A stretch of 64,000 bases of DNA from Mallotus nudiflorus (lineage: Eukaryota > Streptophyta > Magnoliopsida > Malpighiales > Euphorbiaceae). The stretch's first letter is position 1. Every line of letters starts with the position of its first letter. Position numbers and translations under genes: made by a program. Positions 20,432 to 33,000 of the stretch are shown piece by piece. The notes under the pieces are model-generated. The model ran no database searches. It saw nothing but the letters and a program-made list of their open reading frames with translations, and was not told the origin of the DNA. Where the stretch lies: positions 434,001 to 498,000 of the forward strand of contig CANTUR010000670.1 in the NCBI GenBank assembly GCA_947683625.1. The letters run 5' to 3'.

Positions 20432-22606
20432 TTCTAGCACCTAATTTCAGGATGCATTTGTGCATGAATGCGACGAAAGCCTCTATGATGAAAATTTAGT
20501 AAAAAATTGACCTTTAGTCTTAAGTTTCACAATTTCAAGGACTAAATTGCAAAGTTTTTTAGGTTTAATTACAAAAAGTTGAATTTTGCAGGGGCATATT
20601 TGAAAATGTGCATAATGCCAATCAACATTACATAATGTTGATCGGCATTACATAATGCCAGTTGGCATTGCGGAATCCCGAGGCACTAAAATTTCAGCAA
20701 AGAATTATCTTTCTTAATTTTTTTTAATTATGATTGGTCTAAATTTAATTTATTTTTAATATATGAATAAATAAATTTTGGTATTTATCTATAGGGATTC
20801 TGCGTCCAGTGCTTGTCTCTTACGTGTATAATTTTTTTGAAATTAAAATTTGTATCCTATTTATTTTTTAGAGGGAGGATCAGAGCAGCCTCTCCTGTGA
20901 TCACGTAAATGGTTAGCTAGGGTTAGGAACAAGATATAAAAAGAAAGTTTGGTAGAGAACAAGAAACAAGAGGGGACTGCATAAAGAGGGAGAGAGGAAA
21001 AAACCTAATTAGCTACTGCAAAAGAAAAAGGGGTTAATTGAAAAACACAGAGAGAAAAAAAGAAAAGAAAATAAAATTTTTTCAAAAAAATACATTCTTT
21101 TCAAAGTCTAGAAATCAAGAAAATACAGGGTCCATAAATCAAAAAAACATAAGGTCAATTTTCTCAAAACGGTAAAATTTTATTCTAAAAGGAATTCAAA
21201 CAACATTTGTATAGCATCACTCTTCTACTCCTTTCTTCTTTATTAATTCTTTCTTTTATGTTATTTTATTATTTTTTATTTTATTATTTCTGTGTTTGTT
21301 TTGTTGAATTTTCATTATTTTGTTTTCTTTCTTCATTAATTGTAATCTTATTTTCCTTTTTTCTTTACGTTTCGTATTTCTAGTGATCAAACATGATTGA
21401 ACCAAGGAAACCCATGGAGAATCCATGAATAAAAGCCAAGAGTTAAAGATCCCGATTTAATTTTTATCTTGCTCTATTTAGTTTACCTTATTGTTTTTTT
21501 TCTTTGGGTTTTGAATTTGTTTAATTTATTTTCTCAAAGGTTGTAATTTTAATTTTATTTTCTCTATTATTTTTGGTAGATCTCGTAATAGCTCCAATAG
21601 TGGGAATAATGAAAAGTTTAGCTTTTTCTTATTCTTAAAAAATTAATTAGTAAATTAGATTCAATTTGGTAAACCCTAATTAAAATCAATGGAGGCAATA
21701 GATTAATTTAGGTTGCATGTTAATTAAAATTAGGTTTTAGAAGAAATAATTTAATTGCATGTTTGATCTTTTTTATTTGATTGTTTTTATGTTTTTGGGC
21801 TTATTTGTTGATTTTTGTGTGTTTTGTGCCCCAAGCCCACATTAGGTTCTAACCCATTTAATAAATAGGTTTTTCATTGAATTTTTAGATTTAATTAATT
21901 TTAAAATTAATTTAGATCCATTTAGGTTAATTTAGACTTAGGCCCACTAATTTAAATGTTTCATAATTTGTAGATTTAGGCCCACTTTTAGAATTAAAAT
22001 AAATAGACTTAGGTTCACTTAATTAAAATTAAATAAGAATTAGGTTCACTAATTAATTCCTTTATTTAAAATTTATAAACCATAGGCCCATTTCTTTAGT
22101 TAAATTAAAATGAATAGACTTAGGCTAATTTCTTAACATGTAGGACCACCTTTAAGCTATTTCACTTGTAAATAAAAATGTAAAATTAGCTAAACTTTAA
22201 GATAAAATTAATATAGTTTAGACCTAGGGACGATGTGCTTCGTATGCATTTTTTACATGCAGTTTTATAACTAGTTTGCTTTAGGGCTAGATGGATATTT
22301 AATTAGGGTTTAATAAAATTGTGTGTAAATAAAGAATAAGGTAGTAATTCATAAAGTACTTCTAAATGAACACAAGATTGACAAAAGTTAGTATTTTGTT
22401 CCCAGAATCTTCTAGTTATGGTGCTAGCTTTCTTTTAGAGAATCGAATACCACCAAAATGAATTGTCCTAGTTATTACCCTAGGTGGCGACTCCTCATCT
22501 CCATGTTATGTATTTGTGACATAATAGCGTGTTCCCTAGGGCCTTGAACCTAAACAATGTCATGGTTGCTAAAATCTTGGGCGCGCACTAAACCCTGTCG
22601 TTTGCA
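20432..22606 (+). mobile_element. Solo LTR C, related to element B, plus orientation
   Basis: In reverse complement this 2175-bp stretch matches the LTRs of element B from end to end: the region near 22600-22350 matches 24253-24500, and the region near 20440-20540 matches the other LTR end. It is flanked by a perfect 5-bp duplication CAGAC (20427-20431 and 22607-22611). No internal domain remains, so it arose by recombination between the two LTRs of a former full element. The inner part is rich in AATTAA, as in B. Confidence 0.85.
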
Positions 22607-22611
22607 CAGAC

Positions 22612-23070
22612 CCTTCTATATTTTATATTTTTTTTATTATGATGTTGTACAATTATTTTAACCCCATTTTTATATGTTTTTGTTTAACTTAATTGGAAAC
22701 TTAGATATTTAAACTTATGTCAATGAAAACTTGGTCATTCTAACACAATACTGCACAAATTCATCATCCAATCATAAAACTATTCTATTAATGAACTGAA
22801 CAGGAAAAACCAAGCTAAATAACACAATAAAAAATATGCCCTTGACTGTTACAAAGGCAATCACCTCTTCACCGAAGCATCACCTCTTTATAAAGAGATA
22901 GTGTAAAAATGACTTTTTATAAGGAAGCGCTACCTAATCATAGAGGTGAATGCCTCATCGCCGCATCTATAAACCCTATTTTTAATCCCTATCTTTTCTT
23001 ACAAAAGCAACCTCTTCTTCTCATACCTATGCCCTAACTCCTTACTTCCCCTCTCCAAATAGCTTTAAAA
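22612..23070. other. Upstream stretch of the second antisense gene in A
   Basis: This is element A sequence with no reading frame. At 22850-22990 it again holds GAGGC/GCCTC-type motifs (CACCTCTTC, CACCTCTTTATAAAGAG), like those ahead of the PMD remnant. It may be promoter or leader of the antisense gene that follows. Confidence 0.4.
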
Positions 23071-24247
23071 CCCCAAACTATGATTGAGAGAAGCCCTAAA
23101 CAACTACAACCAGTCTTGAAAATTTTAGATGGTGAATCATAGGCAAGACTAAAGCCCTTCCATTTATTAATTTTCAGATCTTTTTATACTATGAGGATTA
23201 ATTTCCTTTTCCTATATGTTGTGGCTCAATTCTAGGATCCGAGCAAGAACATCTTCTAATTTAACACACTAAAGATTTATCCTTTGCCAGAGGAATTTAA
23301 AGCTATCCTGGGTTGTCACATGGATTCTACCTGTCAGATTATAATTCACCATGTTAGAATTCCAGACTTATACTTTATTTAACATCAAATGGCCAGACTA
23401 TTCAATCTTTAACCTAACTCTTCTTCTTGCCTTATCTTTAGTGTTAAAGTTCTGACAGGATCCTTCTTTAAGGTTACTATAGCCATGGATAATAACGAAG
23501 TTTATTAGCCTCGAATGATTGCTCTTTGTCTGTATGCATAGTTTCTACTTATTTCTCCTTTTGGCCATTGTGATTTAAAAATTCTCCATATCTTGGATCA
23601 AGTGGAAGCGGGGTTCAATCCTGCTCCTTTTATTATGGCAAAGACTATCATTGGACTGGACAACTTTTTAAAAACTAAGTGATTCTGTAGAAGTCCATTA
23701 ATATTGGAGGGAATCCCTTTCTTCTCTCTTTTCATTTTTTTCCTTCTAAGCATTTTTCTCATTCCCTGCTTTCAGGCATGGTTTCATGAAAAGTTGAGAT
23801 TACTTGAGCTTCCTAGAGATATTGCACATTACAAAGTGAAACATTTTCATACAAGAAGACTTTATCCTATATAAAAAAATGTTCAGAGTTGGCTATCCAC
23901 ATTTCCTGATACATTAATTCAATGGATGTGCTTGTGGTGGAAATTGCAGAATGTCACCATTCGTCCTACATCCATTGTGTCCCTATAGTCGGCCTTCATT
24001 TTGTCATATTCTATGATCCTACACATCTTTGCTGACAATATGGATAGAAAAATTTGATCATCAGATTAGTGCATGAGTTTAAGCTGAGGCCCCTCTCTTA
24101 GAACTTCCTAGACAATTTAGTTGTAACCTGGCCTTATAGAATCATTCAAAGACACATTGATTATGATGGAGAACCATCTGATCAGTACAAGGTGTGGATT
24201 CAGTTACAACAAATAGAGAAAGATGAGTTTATAAAAGGAACCAAAAT
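23071..24247 (+). pseudogene. Antisense DUF7745-like gene remnant inside element A
   Basis: The plus strand encodes, in broken frames, VVAQF(stop)DPSKNIF and LPEEFKAILGCHMDS, then IALCLYA, ILDQVEAGFNPAPFIMAKTI, AWFHEKLRLLELPRDI and VPIVGLHFVIFYDPTHLC. The order and spacing match the transposon-linked plant family DUF7745 (AQFWDP...P..EEY..LL, then the F.L..YG....P...GH block, then AWFH, then the VPL.G block). A splice-like TTTTCCTTCT...CTTTCAG lies near 23740-23777. The gene lies opposite to element A's pol and is cut at 24247 by element B. Its function is unknown. I am fairly sure of the family and sure that it is broken. Confidence 0.65.
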
Positions 24248-24252
24248 GCGAG

Positions 24253-26366
24253 TGTAGACGACGGGATTTAGCGCGCGCTTAAGATTTTAGCAATCATAAA
24301 ACTATTTGAGTTCAGGGCTTTAGAGAACACACTAACCACTGTCATAATGACATGGCGTGGAGATGAGGAGTCACCACTCAGGGTAATAACTGGGACAAAT
24401 TGAACAATAATGATAATCAATTCCCTAAAAGAAAGCCAACACCATAACTAAGAGGCACTGGGTACGGAATACCAACTTCTTTCAGTCATGAGTTCATGTA
24501 GAATTACTTTATGAATTACTATCTTACCCTCTATTTACATGTCATTTCATATAAACCCTTATTTAAAACAATCAACTCTATGCAAACTAGTCATGAAAAG
24601 TACATGTAAACAATGTATTTATTTAAATTCGCAATCCTTAAGTTAGTATAATCTACATTGATTTTAATTAAATGGGCTAAATCTACATGTTTTAATTTAC
24701 AAGTGACCTTAAAGACTAATGGACCTAATTCCTATTCAATTTTAATTAAATGAACCTAAGTCTATTTATTTTAATTCTAAAATGAGCCTAAATCTACAAA
24801 TTATGAAGCCTTTAAATTAGTGAGCCTAATTCTACATGTTTTAATTCTAAAGTGATCTTAAGTTTACAAATTATGAAAAAGGCTTAAATTTAAATGGGCT
24901 AAGTCTAAATTAATTAAATTAGGTGGGCCTATGTCTAAATTAACTAAGTGCGTCTAAATTATCTCTACTTTAAATATAATAAATTATGGGCCTAAAGAGG
25001 CATTTTTATTAATTAAACCTAAAAGAACCTAAATTTATTTAAATGGGTTAAAGCCTAATGTGGGCTTAGGACCCAAAACACATAAACATAAACAAACAAG
25101 CCCAAAAACAATAAAAATATCCAAAATAATCAAATAATCAATCACACTTATTCTAAAAACCCTAATTTAATTAAAGTGACTTTAAACAAAAATAAAATAA
25201 AACAAAATAATTAATAAGCAACTCTAATTCTATCCACTTAAATCTAATTTAATTTTAATTAAACAACCTAATGTTTTCTATAGCCATTAATTTTAATTAA
25301 TTACCTAGTTAAAACCCTAATTTTACTAACTGATTAATTAAAATAAAACACAAGCACACACAAAAGATTTCATTATTCACACTATTTGGGCTATTACAAT
25401 AATCTATTGAAAATAATAAGAAAAGAAAAATTAATACAATCCCAAAATAATAAAACAAAACAAAAAATAAACAACAAAATAAAAAATCTAGGAACTATAT
25501 TTAGCTACAAGGTTCAATCCATGACATTCCATGGACCTTCATGGATTTTGTTCACATAGTAAGATCATCATGTAATCCCTTCTATAATCACCAACACAAA
25601 AGGGTAAACAATAATTAGTGAATAAAATAACAATCAAAATTAAAATCAAAATAATAATAATAAATAAAAATAAAAGAAGGTAGGAAAAAAGATGTTGCTT
25701 ATAGATGCAGTATGGGTTGCTCCTCAGACCAGTAAAAATCACCGTTGCTTTTTCAAGTAGGTCTTCAAAAACTTGTTATTCTTCTTTTCAAAAGTCTCCT
25801 TGCATAAAAAACAAACAAATTACTAGAGTATATTTTTTGTGTACTGCCTAGAAAAAGAAAAGTCTCTAGGAAAAGAGAGAGCCCCCCTCAAAAGAGCTTT
25901 AGCTAGGTTTTTAGAGAAAAACCTAAAAAAACCCTAGCTCATACATGTACTCAAGACTTTCAATTTTAAAAGGATTTTATTTCCTAAAAGTCTAGATAAA
26001 TCCTAAAAATAAATTTAAGAAAATTTTTAGCCAAAATTCAAGAAACATATTTTTATTTTCTGTAAGAATACCAAAAAAAAAATAATAAATGGAAAACGTA
26101 TAACTCCGATTGGAATTGTGTAATTCCGGAATTACTCCTTTTAACTTTTAATTACAAAAAGACCCCTAAAAGAATTTAAAATTTTCAATTAGGTCCTAAA
26201 AAATATTACAATTAGGTCCTTAAAAAAATAATTGAACTCTTTTTGAAAATATATTCAGACTTTTGAGGTTCCAAACTTCAAGTGTTGAAGACCTACTTAT
26301 AACATTTTCATCACTAGAGTCCTTTGTCATATCCATTCTTTATTATCCTGAAATTGGGTGTTTACA
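24253..26366 (-). repeat. Element B 3' LTR (left copy)
   Basis: It aligns with 33572-35699 along its length and with solo LTR C in reverse. It contains many AATTAA/TTAATT blocks. The inner end reads GGTGTTTACA and is followed by the polypurine tract. Confidence 0.92.
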
Positions 26367-26380
26367 ATTGCCCCCCTTTA
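26367..26380 (-). other. Element B polypurine tract
   Basis: The minus strand reads TAAAGGGGGGCAAT directly beside the 3' LTR. Confidence 0.85.
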
Positions 26381-26556
26381 TCACTGTTTGCTTGAAAAAT
26401 TGTGGCAAAGCAAATAAACATATAATTTCTTAAGAACAAAAGTTTGGGTACTTACCTGTGCTCTTTGAGGCTTTTTTCTATAAGCAATTGTTGGTTCACG
26501 ATGAATGCTTATGTTATTATACAACACTAGGCATAAACTTAAAACATCTGAGGAAA

Positions 26557-27165
26557 CACTATACTCGGATGTATAGTTTTGATTTGAAAGGATACATTAC
26601 ACTCAGTCATATGATGTTTACTATACTTAGTTGTATAGTAGTGATTGAAAAGATACATTGTACTGGGTTGTACAATGTCGACTATACTCAGTCGTATAGT
26701 ATGAATTAAAAGAATACATCACACTTAGTCATATGATATTGACTATACTCAGTCGTATAGTCTAGGTTAAAAGGTATACATCACACTTGGTTGTATGATA
26801 TTAACTATACTTGGTCGTATAGTTTGGAATGGAAGGGTGCATTGTACTTGGTCGTACAATGTCAACTATACTTGGTCATATAGTATGAGTTGAAAGAGGC
26901 ACATTGTACTCAGTCGTACAATATTGACTATACTTAGTCGTATAACGCTTTTTAAAGACGTACATTGTACTTAGTTGTATACTGTTAACTATACTCAATC
27001 GTATAGTCTAGATTGAAAGAACACATTGTACTTAGTTATACAATGTTGACTATACTTAGTCGTATAGTCTGAATTGAAATGACATATTTTACTCAGTCGT
27101 ATAATGTTGACTATACTTGGTTGTATAGTTTGAATATGAATACACTATACTCGATCATGTAGCGT
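26557..27165. repeat. Array of two alternating palindromes, ~63-bp period
   Basis: About ten units alternate two imperfect palindromes. One is ACTATAC-TYRGTC-GTATAGT. The other is ACATTGTAC-TYRGT-YGTACAATGT. A short A/G-rich spacer such as TGAATTGAAAG lies between them. The loop sequence TYRGTYG is shared by both. The array lies directly inside element B's 3' LTR. Confidence 0.88.
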
Positions 27166-27229
27166 TGATTTCTTTTATGCTTTGTCATTTACCGATTTAT
27201 TCTTCATTTCTCTTATCTCTTTCATTGCT

Positions 27230-27910
27230 TATTGATTATGATGCAATCCATAATTGCTCATGATTAACTATAACCCTTTCAATACACACTGATGATGTTG
27301 TAATCTATAATTGCTTGCAAATTAACTACAATCCATAATTGCTTGCTAATTGACTGCAATCCTTTTATTGCTCTCCTTTGATGCTACAATCCATAACTAT
27401 TTATGATTAGCTGTAACCCTTACATTGCTCATTGATGATGTTGCAATCCATAAATATTCACGATTAGCTGTAATCCATAATTGCTCGCGATTAGCTGTAA
27501 CCCTTACTTTGCTCGCCTTTGATGTTATAGTCCATAACTGCTCATACATTGATTGCAATCCTTTCATTACTAGTCTTTGATGCTACAGTCCATAACTGCT
27601 CATAAATTAACTGCAATCCTTTCATTACTTACCTTTGATAATGCTACAGTCCATAACTATTCACTAATTTTAATTAACTACAACCCTTTTGTTGCTCGCC
27701 TTTGATGCTTCAATCCATAATTGCTTGCGAATTGATTGCAATCCTTTCATTAATTATCTTTGATAATGCTACAGTCCATAACTGCTCATGATTAGCTACA
27801 ACCCTTACATTGCTCACCTTTAATAATGCTACAGTCTATAACTACTCATGAATTAGTTGCAATGCTTTCATTGCTCACTTATGATGCTGCAATCCATAAT
27901 TGCATGCAAT
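27230..27910. repeat. ~60-bp tandem array (CAATCCATAATTGCT family)
   Basis: About eleven degenerate units contain RCAATCCATAAYTGCTC, then ATTAGCTGYAACCC or AATTRACTGCAATCC, then TTTCATTGCTYRCCTTTGATG. The period is near 60 bp with some deletions. It follows the palindrome array within element B's 3' region. Confidence 0.8.
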
Positions 27911-28439
27911 TTTTATCTTTGGTTATTTGAGTCAAATGCTTTGAATTCTTTATGCTGGCTGTTTAATATTTTTACTGATTGACTTTGAATTTTATTGTGT
28001 TAACTTATTAGAATTTCTCTGCTAACTAATTTCAATTCCATTATGTTAACCAACTCTATAACTTGTGTGCACTTCCATTTGGATTTGTAATTCCTATAGA
28101 CTTGTTGAAGTTAGTTTCAATCATGATGAATGTACAAAATTACATTATAATATTAAAAATTCATGAGAAAATTCATCACTTTTTCATGAGATAGCATGCA
28201 CTCAACGAATCTCACTATCTTTTATTTTCATGACTATTATTTGTATGCCATTTGCAAAGGTTAGAGGCATCATTAACCATCTTATGCTGAGAGTATATCT
28301 TTTACTAAGTGAGGCGCTTACTTTCACACATAATTTTAGGGAGAATTTGCTAAAAAAAAAACTTATGAAAATTGAGCATAAAAACATTGCATTCAAAGTA
28401 TCAAAATAGCCTTTAAATTATTTTTGTAATTTTCTTCCT

Positions 28440-28830
28440 TATCTGAGTATGCCCCCGCCTTTCTCATATTACTCAGCGTGGATACCATTAAAAAGGTCCT
28501 TTGGATACTCATACTCTTATAGAGCATTAGAGTAAATAGAGCAATTTTTTTTACATGGTCCTCTTTTAGTATTCCCCCACTTTTCTCATATTACTCAACG
28601 TGGATACTGCTACAAGTTTCATATTGATACTATTACTAATCTCTGAGCATTGGAGTAAATTATGCTTGCTCTTTTTCAATTCTCCTCTTAGTATTCCCAT
28701 GTCTTTCTCGTATTACTCAGCATGGATACCATTAAGAGATTTTATACTCATACTCATTTCTAAGCATTTGAGTAGATTATATGCACAATTTATCATTCAA
28801 AAGACTGAAATGATACTTTGAAATTCAAGC
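28440..28830. repeat. Three copies of a ~123-bp tandem repeat
   Basis: The block TCTCATATTACTCAGCGTGG recurs near 28460, 28584 and 28707 with few changes, followed each time by ATACTCATACTC-like sequence and GAGCATTRGAGTA. It is the third separate tandem family in element B's 3' region. Confidence 0.82.
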
Positions 28831-30776
28831 CATTTATGCTTCAAGTCCACAGATTTTGTCTTTGCATTTTCTTCCCTTGTTTGGGTGCAAAGCAAGCATT
28901 ATATTGATTAGAGTTTATAAACTCTCAACACAAAGCTGTTAACTAATCATCTGAATTTCGCAAGGTTAATAAAAAAAGCCATTATGATTAAAGGTTATGA
29001 GATAGGCTTTTTACACATGATCGCATGAAGTGGATGAATTTACTTTCACTTTGTGAATTTTATGAGTAAGATGGTACTTTATTACAGAATCTAAGGAAAT
29101 AGAGTTCTATTACTTTCTTTTTTTTATTTGATGAGTGTTTAATATTTGTTATTTGACCCATTCTTATTGATGTATCAGTTCCTTTCCCCTTCTTCATTCT
29201 CTTTTATTTTTCTTACACAAAATACCATAAGTTAGTATGATCTATTTACAAGTGAATAAAATTTGTCAAAATGCAATGTTATTCTTTTATATTATTCCCT
29301 TTTAATTGTGGTGATGATGTCTTTGATCATAAGGTCATAATACTCCACCATTGAAGTTATGGCTTTGGGCTACATTTAGATTTCCACCATTCCATTAATG
29401 CTATGGTAAAGGGCTTCATTTCTCTTCTTGATATCTCCTGAAAAAAAAGGTTCAGGAGTTAGAGATCTTATTTCATGATCAAATAATTTTTTAGAGTGCA
29501 TTCATTTTAGGTTTTAAGTGCATCCTTCCCTTTTATAAGGCCAATGAATGTATTGCTGACATGTTGGACCTTCTCATCACTATATTCTATACCCTACACT
29601 GGTCTAATTATTGTGGAGAGATATTCTAAATGATGCTTTAGATGAGACTATGGATATGGATGTTGAATTTGAGGAGCTTGAGCATCCTATTTAGCCTCTT
29701 GAAGTTGTCAGGATGATTTTTTTGCAAGTATCACTGTCGGTGATATTCCCTTATTGGATGGGCCCATAATTTGTTAGGCTCTTGAGGTATAAAGTCCCGT
29801 TGAGCATCAGGTTCACGTTAATAGTGTTTCTCTTCCTAATTTACTTTTTCAAATGCTTTATATGTGAATATTATGACTACTTTCCTGCACTTTTACAATA
29901 CTAATTTTGAATGTTAATAGTAGAGTATTTATATAATCTTGTCTGGGCTCAGGGATTTTATTATGCAAAGCAAGTGTTTCACAATAAATGTATGCAAGGG
30001 TATGCATATTATGTATGACATGCATAATCCTAATAAGTCTTCTATTTGGAACAGAGCTATGTTTGCAACTTGGAGTGTGAGAATGAGGTGCCTCATCAAT
30101 AACTTATAGGTTTGAGCATTAAATGCTTCACTGTTGGCACTTCTGATGTTAGAGCTTTTGATGCAGCTTGTCCAGTAAATGACCAGGTGGTGCTATATTG
30201 ATGAATTGTTAGTTGTTGCTTATGGTTTACTTCTTTTTTCCCCTAGAATTACATTTTGAATTCATCAACTTTATTTTGGTAGTCTTCTTCATGTGTACAA
30301 GAAACTCAGTTCATTCATTATTGTTGTTGATCCTTTAACTTACTAACCTTATTAGGTGCAATCTCATGCATTAAAAATGTAGAGGAGTGGGAGAACTAAT
30401 TGAAGTGAGTTATTGATGATAAAATCAACTGGACTTGCATTTCAAAGGACTGTTGAGCAGAATATGAGGCTTGATTTTGATGTAATGATTGATGATAGTT
30501 ATAAGGTATGAGTTACAATGCAAGTTAATGAACCACTTGAATTCCCAAGGTACAAGGGGACACTAGATTTATAAACAGAACCACAAAGGGGTGACAAAAA
30601 AGAGAAAACATAACTAAAATAGTGATCTCATAGCTCTAATTTTAGCTATCACTATGTTTTGTCTTTCCATTCAAATACTTATACAATATGATAAAGATGA
30701 ATATGCGATATTTGAACAAAAAGTTCAAATTTAATTTTACTCATCCATTAGGGAAAAAATGAGAACATTCATTACA
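28831..30776. other. Element B 3' region without recognisable genes
   Basis: No RT, RNase H or integrase motif is found on the minus strand. On the plus strand, weak broken frames near 29550-30500 (for example AMFATWSVRMRCL) may be traces of an antisense gene like those in A, but I could not match them. Confidence 0.35.
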
Positions 30777-31079
30777 TCACATTATATAACTCCTATTACC
30801 AGCAAGTCCTAATTTTTTCTCTCTAATTTTTACCTTACTTTTCTTTTTTCTCTTTTTTTTCACTTTCTTTTTCTTTTTTCCCTTAAATTTCTTATCTTTA
30901 AAAGTTACATAATGTGATATATGAATGTTCTTTGAATTTGCATTTGTGCCCATGCTGGATGAATCTAATTGAATTAAATTTATGTCAAACATGCAGATAC
31001 TATCAATATTATAATGCACAGTACCATCAGGATGCACATTACATAAGCAAGCATGATAAGAATTCATATTATCAATCAC
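30777..31079 (-). pseudogene. Element B linker between protease and RT (fragment)
   Basis: A 100-codon minus-strand open stretch begins MIDNMNSYHACLCNVHPDG. It resembles A's segment at 39400-39200 (AYLCNVFPNSYSICDDN, FDINYMQTESFNLGAND). In A the protease gene lies between the Gag C-terminus and this linker. In B the two are only about 175 bp apart, so protease is deleted, and nothing like RT follows. Confidence 0.6.
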
Positions 31080-31253
31080 TAAAACAAAATAAGTTCTAAA
31101 GAAACTAAATTTTTTTCAAAGAAGATAATAAGAAAATTTATTTCCTATTCTAGATGCTAACAATGCTGAGTCTCAATGTGGCTATCCTTCAGGTGGCTGA
31201 TATAATGGCTATTCTTGTATCTTCTCACTAACTGTCTTCATGACTTCATCTTT

Positions 31254-33000
31254 TTATACCTTAACTGTGCATTTTTCTTTTTTATTTAGTAGCTTCTCAT
31301 CATCAAACTCATCACCCCATCCTGTAGGCACAATCGACTCGAAGGTTATGTCAAAAGAAGGTGGCTTAGTATAAAATACCTTATAGTCAAACTTGCCTAA
31401 AGGCTGACCTAATAATTCTTTTACTCTTTCCTCATCTTTAGGTGCATTAGGAGATTTCTCATTGGTTTTAAGGTCTGGGTCCTTAAAGGAGCTTAGCACT
31501 TCTTCCTCACTTACTCCTGAGTTGATCATCATGGTAGTTGAGGGTGGTACATTTCGGTAGTTTAGGAAAGGATTATTTTTGGTGTTTGGGTTTTTAGGAT
31601 CTGTGATGTTTCCGAAGTCTATAAGGTTTTGGATTTCATGTTTGAGGCAAATGCACTTATCTGTGGAGTTTTTGAGGTTTTAATGTAATTAGTAATGCTT
31701 GTTTAGGTTATAGCCTAGGGTGTTTAGGTTTGGTGGGTTTAGATTAGGTAAAAGTTGAAGTAAGCCCTTTTGCATTAGGTGCTCTAGGACTTTCGATAAA
31801 GGTTGGTTCAAATTGGAGAATCTCTTTAGTTGTTGAACAACATGCACTTCCATAATTTGACTAGTGCTTCCTTGCTGTGTGCCCCTAGTTAGGTAGTTTC
31901 TTTCTTCGGTGCTTTTAGCAATCTTCTTTTCTTACTTTTAATCTCCTTAGCTTGCAACCCATCATCATAAAGGTCTATAAATGTCTTAGGGTTCATCATT
32001 TTCAACCTTTCAACTAAATTAGGTGAAACATTTCATACAATCATCTGAACTTAATCCTTTTCAACCAACTTATTTTTCATTAATCCTTCCTTATTCATGA
32101 ATCTAGTCATAAAATCTGAAAATGATCCATTAGGCTTTTACTTAGTCAATTCTAAATCTTTGATGGACACTTTAAGCCTAGTATTATAGTCAGCTCGGAT
32201 AGACTTCTTTAACCCATAATACTAATTAATAGCCATACCCTCTAAGGATAATACAAATAACTTGATAACTATAGACAAAGGAGTCGTAGTGGTGCTCACA
32301 GTAGTTGTATATTGATTAAGGTGGATCCTTGGGTCTCTAGCACCATTAAACTTCTACAGCTGTGACATCTTGAACTTATCAGGCAGCTTATCTTCCTCAA
32401 ATTGCATCATATCATCCAAGTCAAACAAATATCCGATGCCCTGTCCTCTTATCACTTCTTTCATTTTGGACATCTTCTAGGTCAGTGCTTTCATCTACTT
32501 GGATTCTAGCTCTTGAACTTGCTCAAATGATTCCTTTTTTACTTTTTCAACCATGTAGTTCTTAACATCCTCCATTTTCATTTTCACAGTAGGCACATTC
32601 CTTTCTTCATTTAATGGTTGTCCTCTAGCATTGTCATTATTAGCAAGTGGTGCACCCACAATAGGTGGACATGCCATAACTAGTGGTGCAATAGCAGGTG
32701 GTGGCATTAATCCAGTTAGGGCTCATCTTAGTTCATCTTGCATCATTGCTCTCATGTCATCCGTTAATGGTCATTTAATATGCTCTAAGGTCCAGTTTCC
32801 TCCCTCTTCTTATTCCATCTCTTCTGCTAGTTTAGCTGGAGTTTGTGCAGCTTCTAGGTAAAGTGGGTTAATAGGACTCCTTTCTAATTTGTTAAGGATC
32901 TCTTTTTGTAATTGATTGCATGCTTGAATCTATTCTCACAAATATGCTACTACTTTATTTCCAAACATAGGAAGGCCTGGATAAATTTATAATGGTTAAA
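31254..33000 (-). pseudogene. Element B Gag remnant
   Basis: On the minus strand, pieces include VKMKMEDVKNYMVEKVKKES near 32600 and MMINSGVSEEEVLSSFKDPD at 31532. The latter corresponds to A's Gag C-terminus at 40902. In between, stops and frame breaks are frequent. The non-coding leader 33000-33550 shares segments with the same region of A (for example TTCAATGGCAAG near 33100 and 42375), so the two elements are related although their LTRs differ. Confidence 0.7.

Noticed and set aside
26557..27910. Regularly spaced repeats with spacers, superficially like a CRISPR array
   Set aside because: The spacers are themselves repeated and related, the setting is a plant retroelement, and no cas genes exist. 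It is a tandem satellite in the 3' region of element B.
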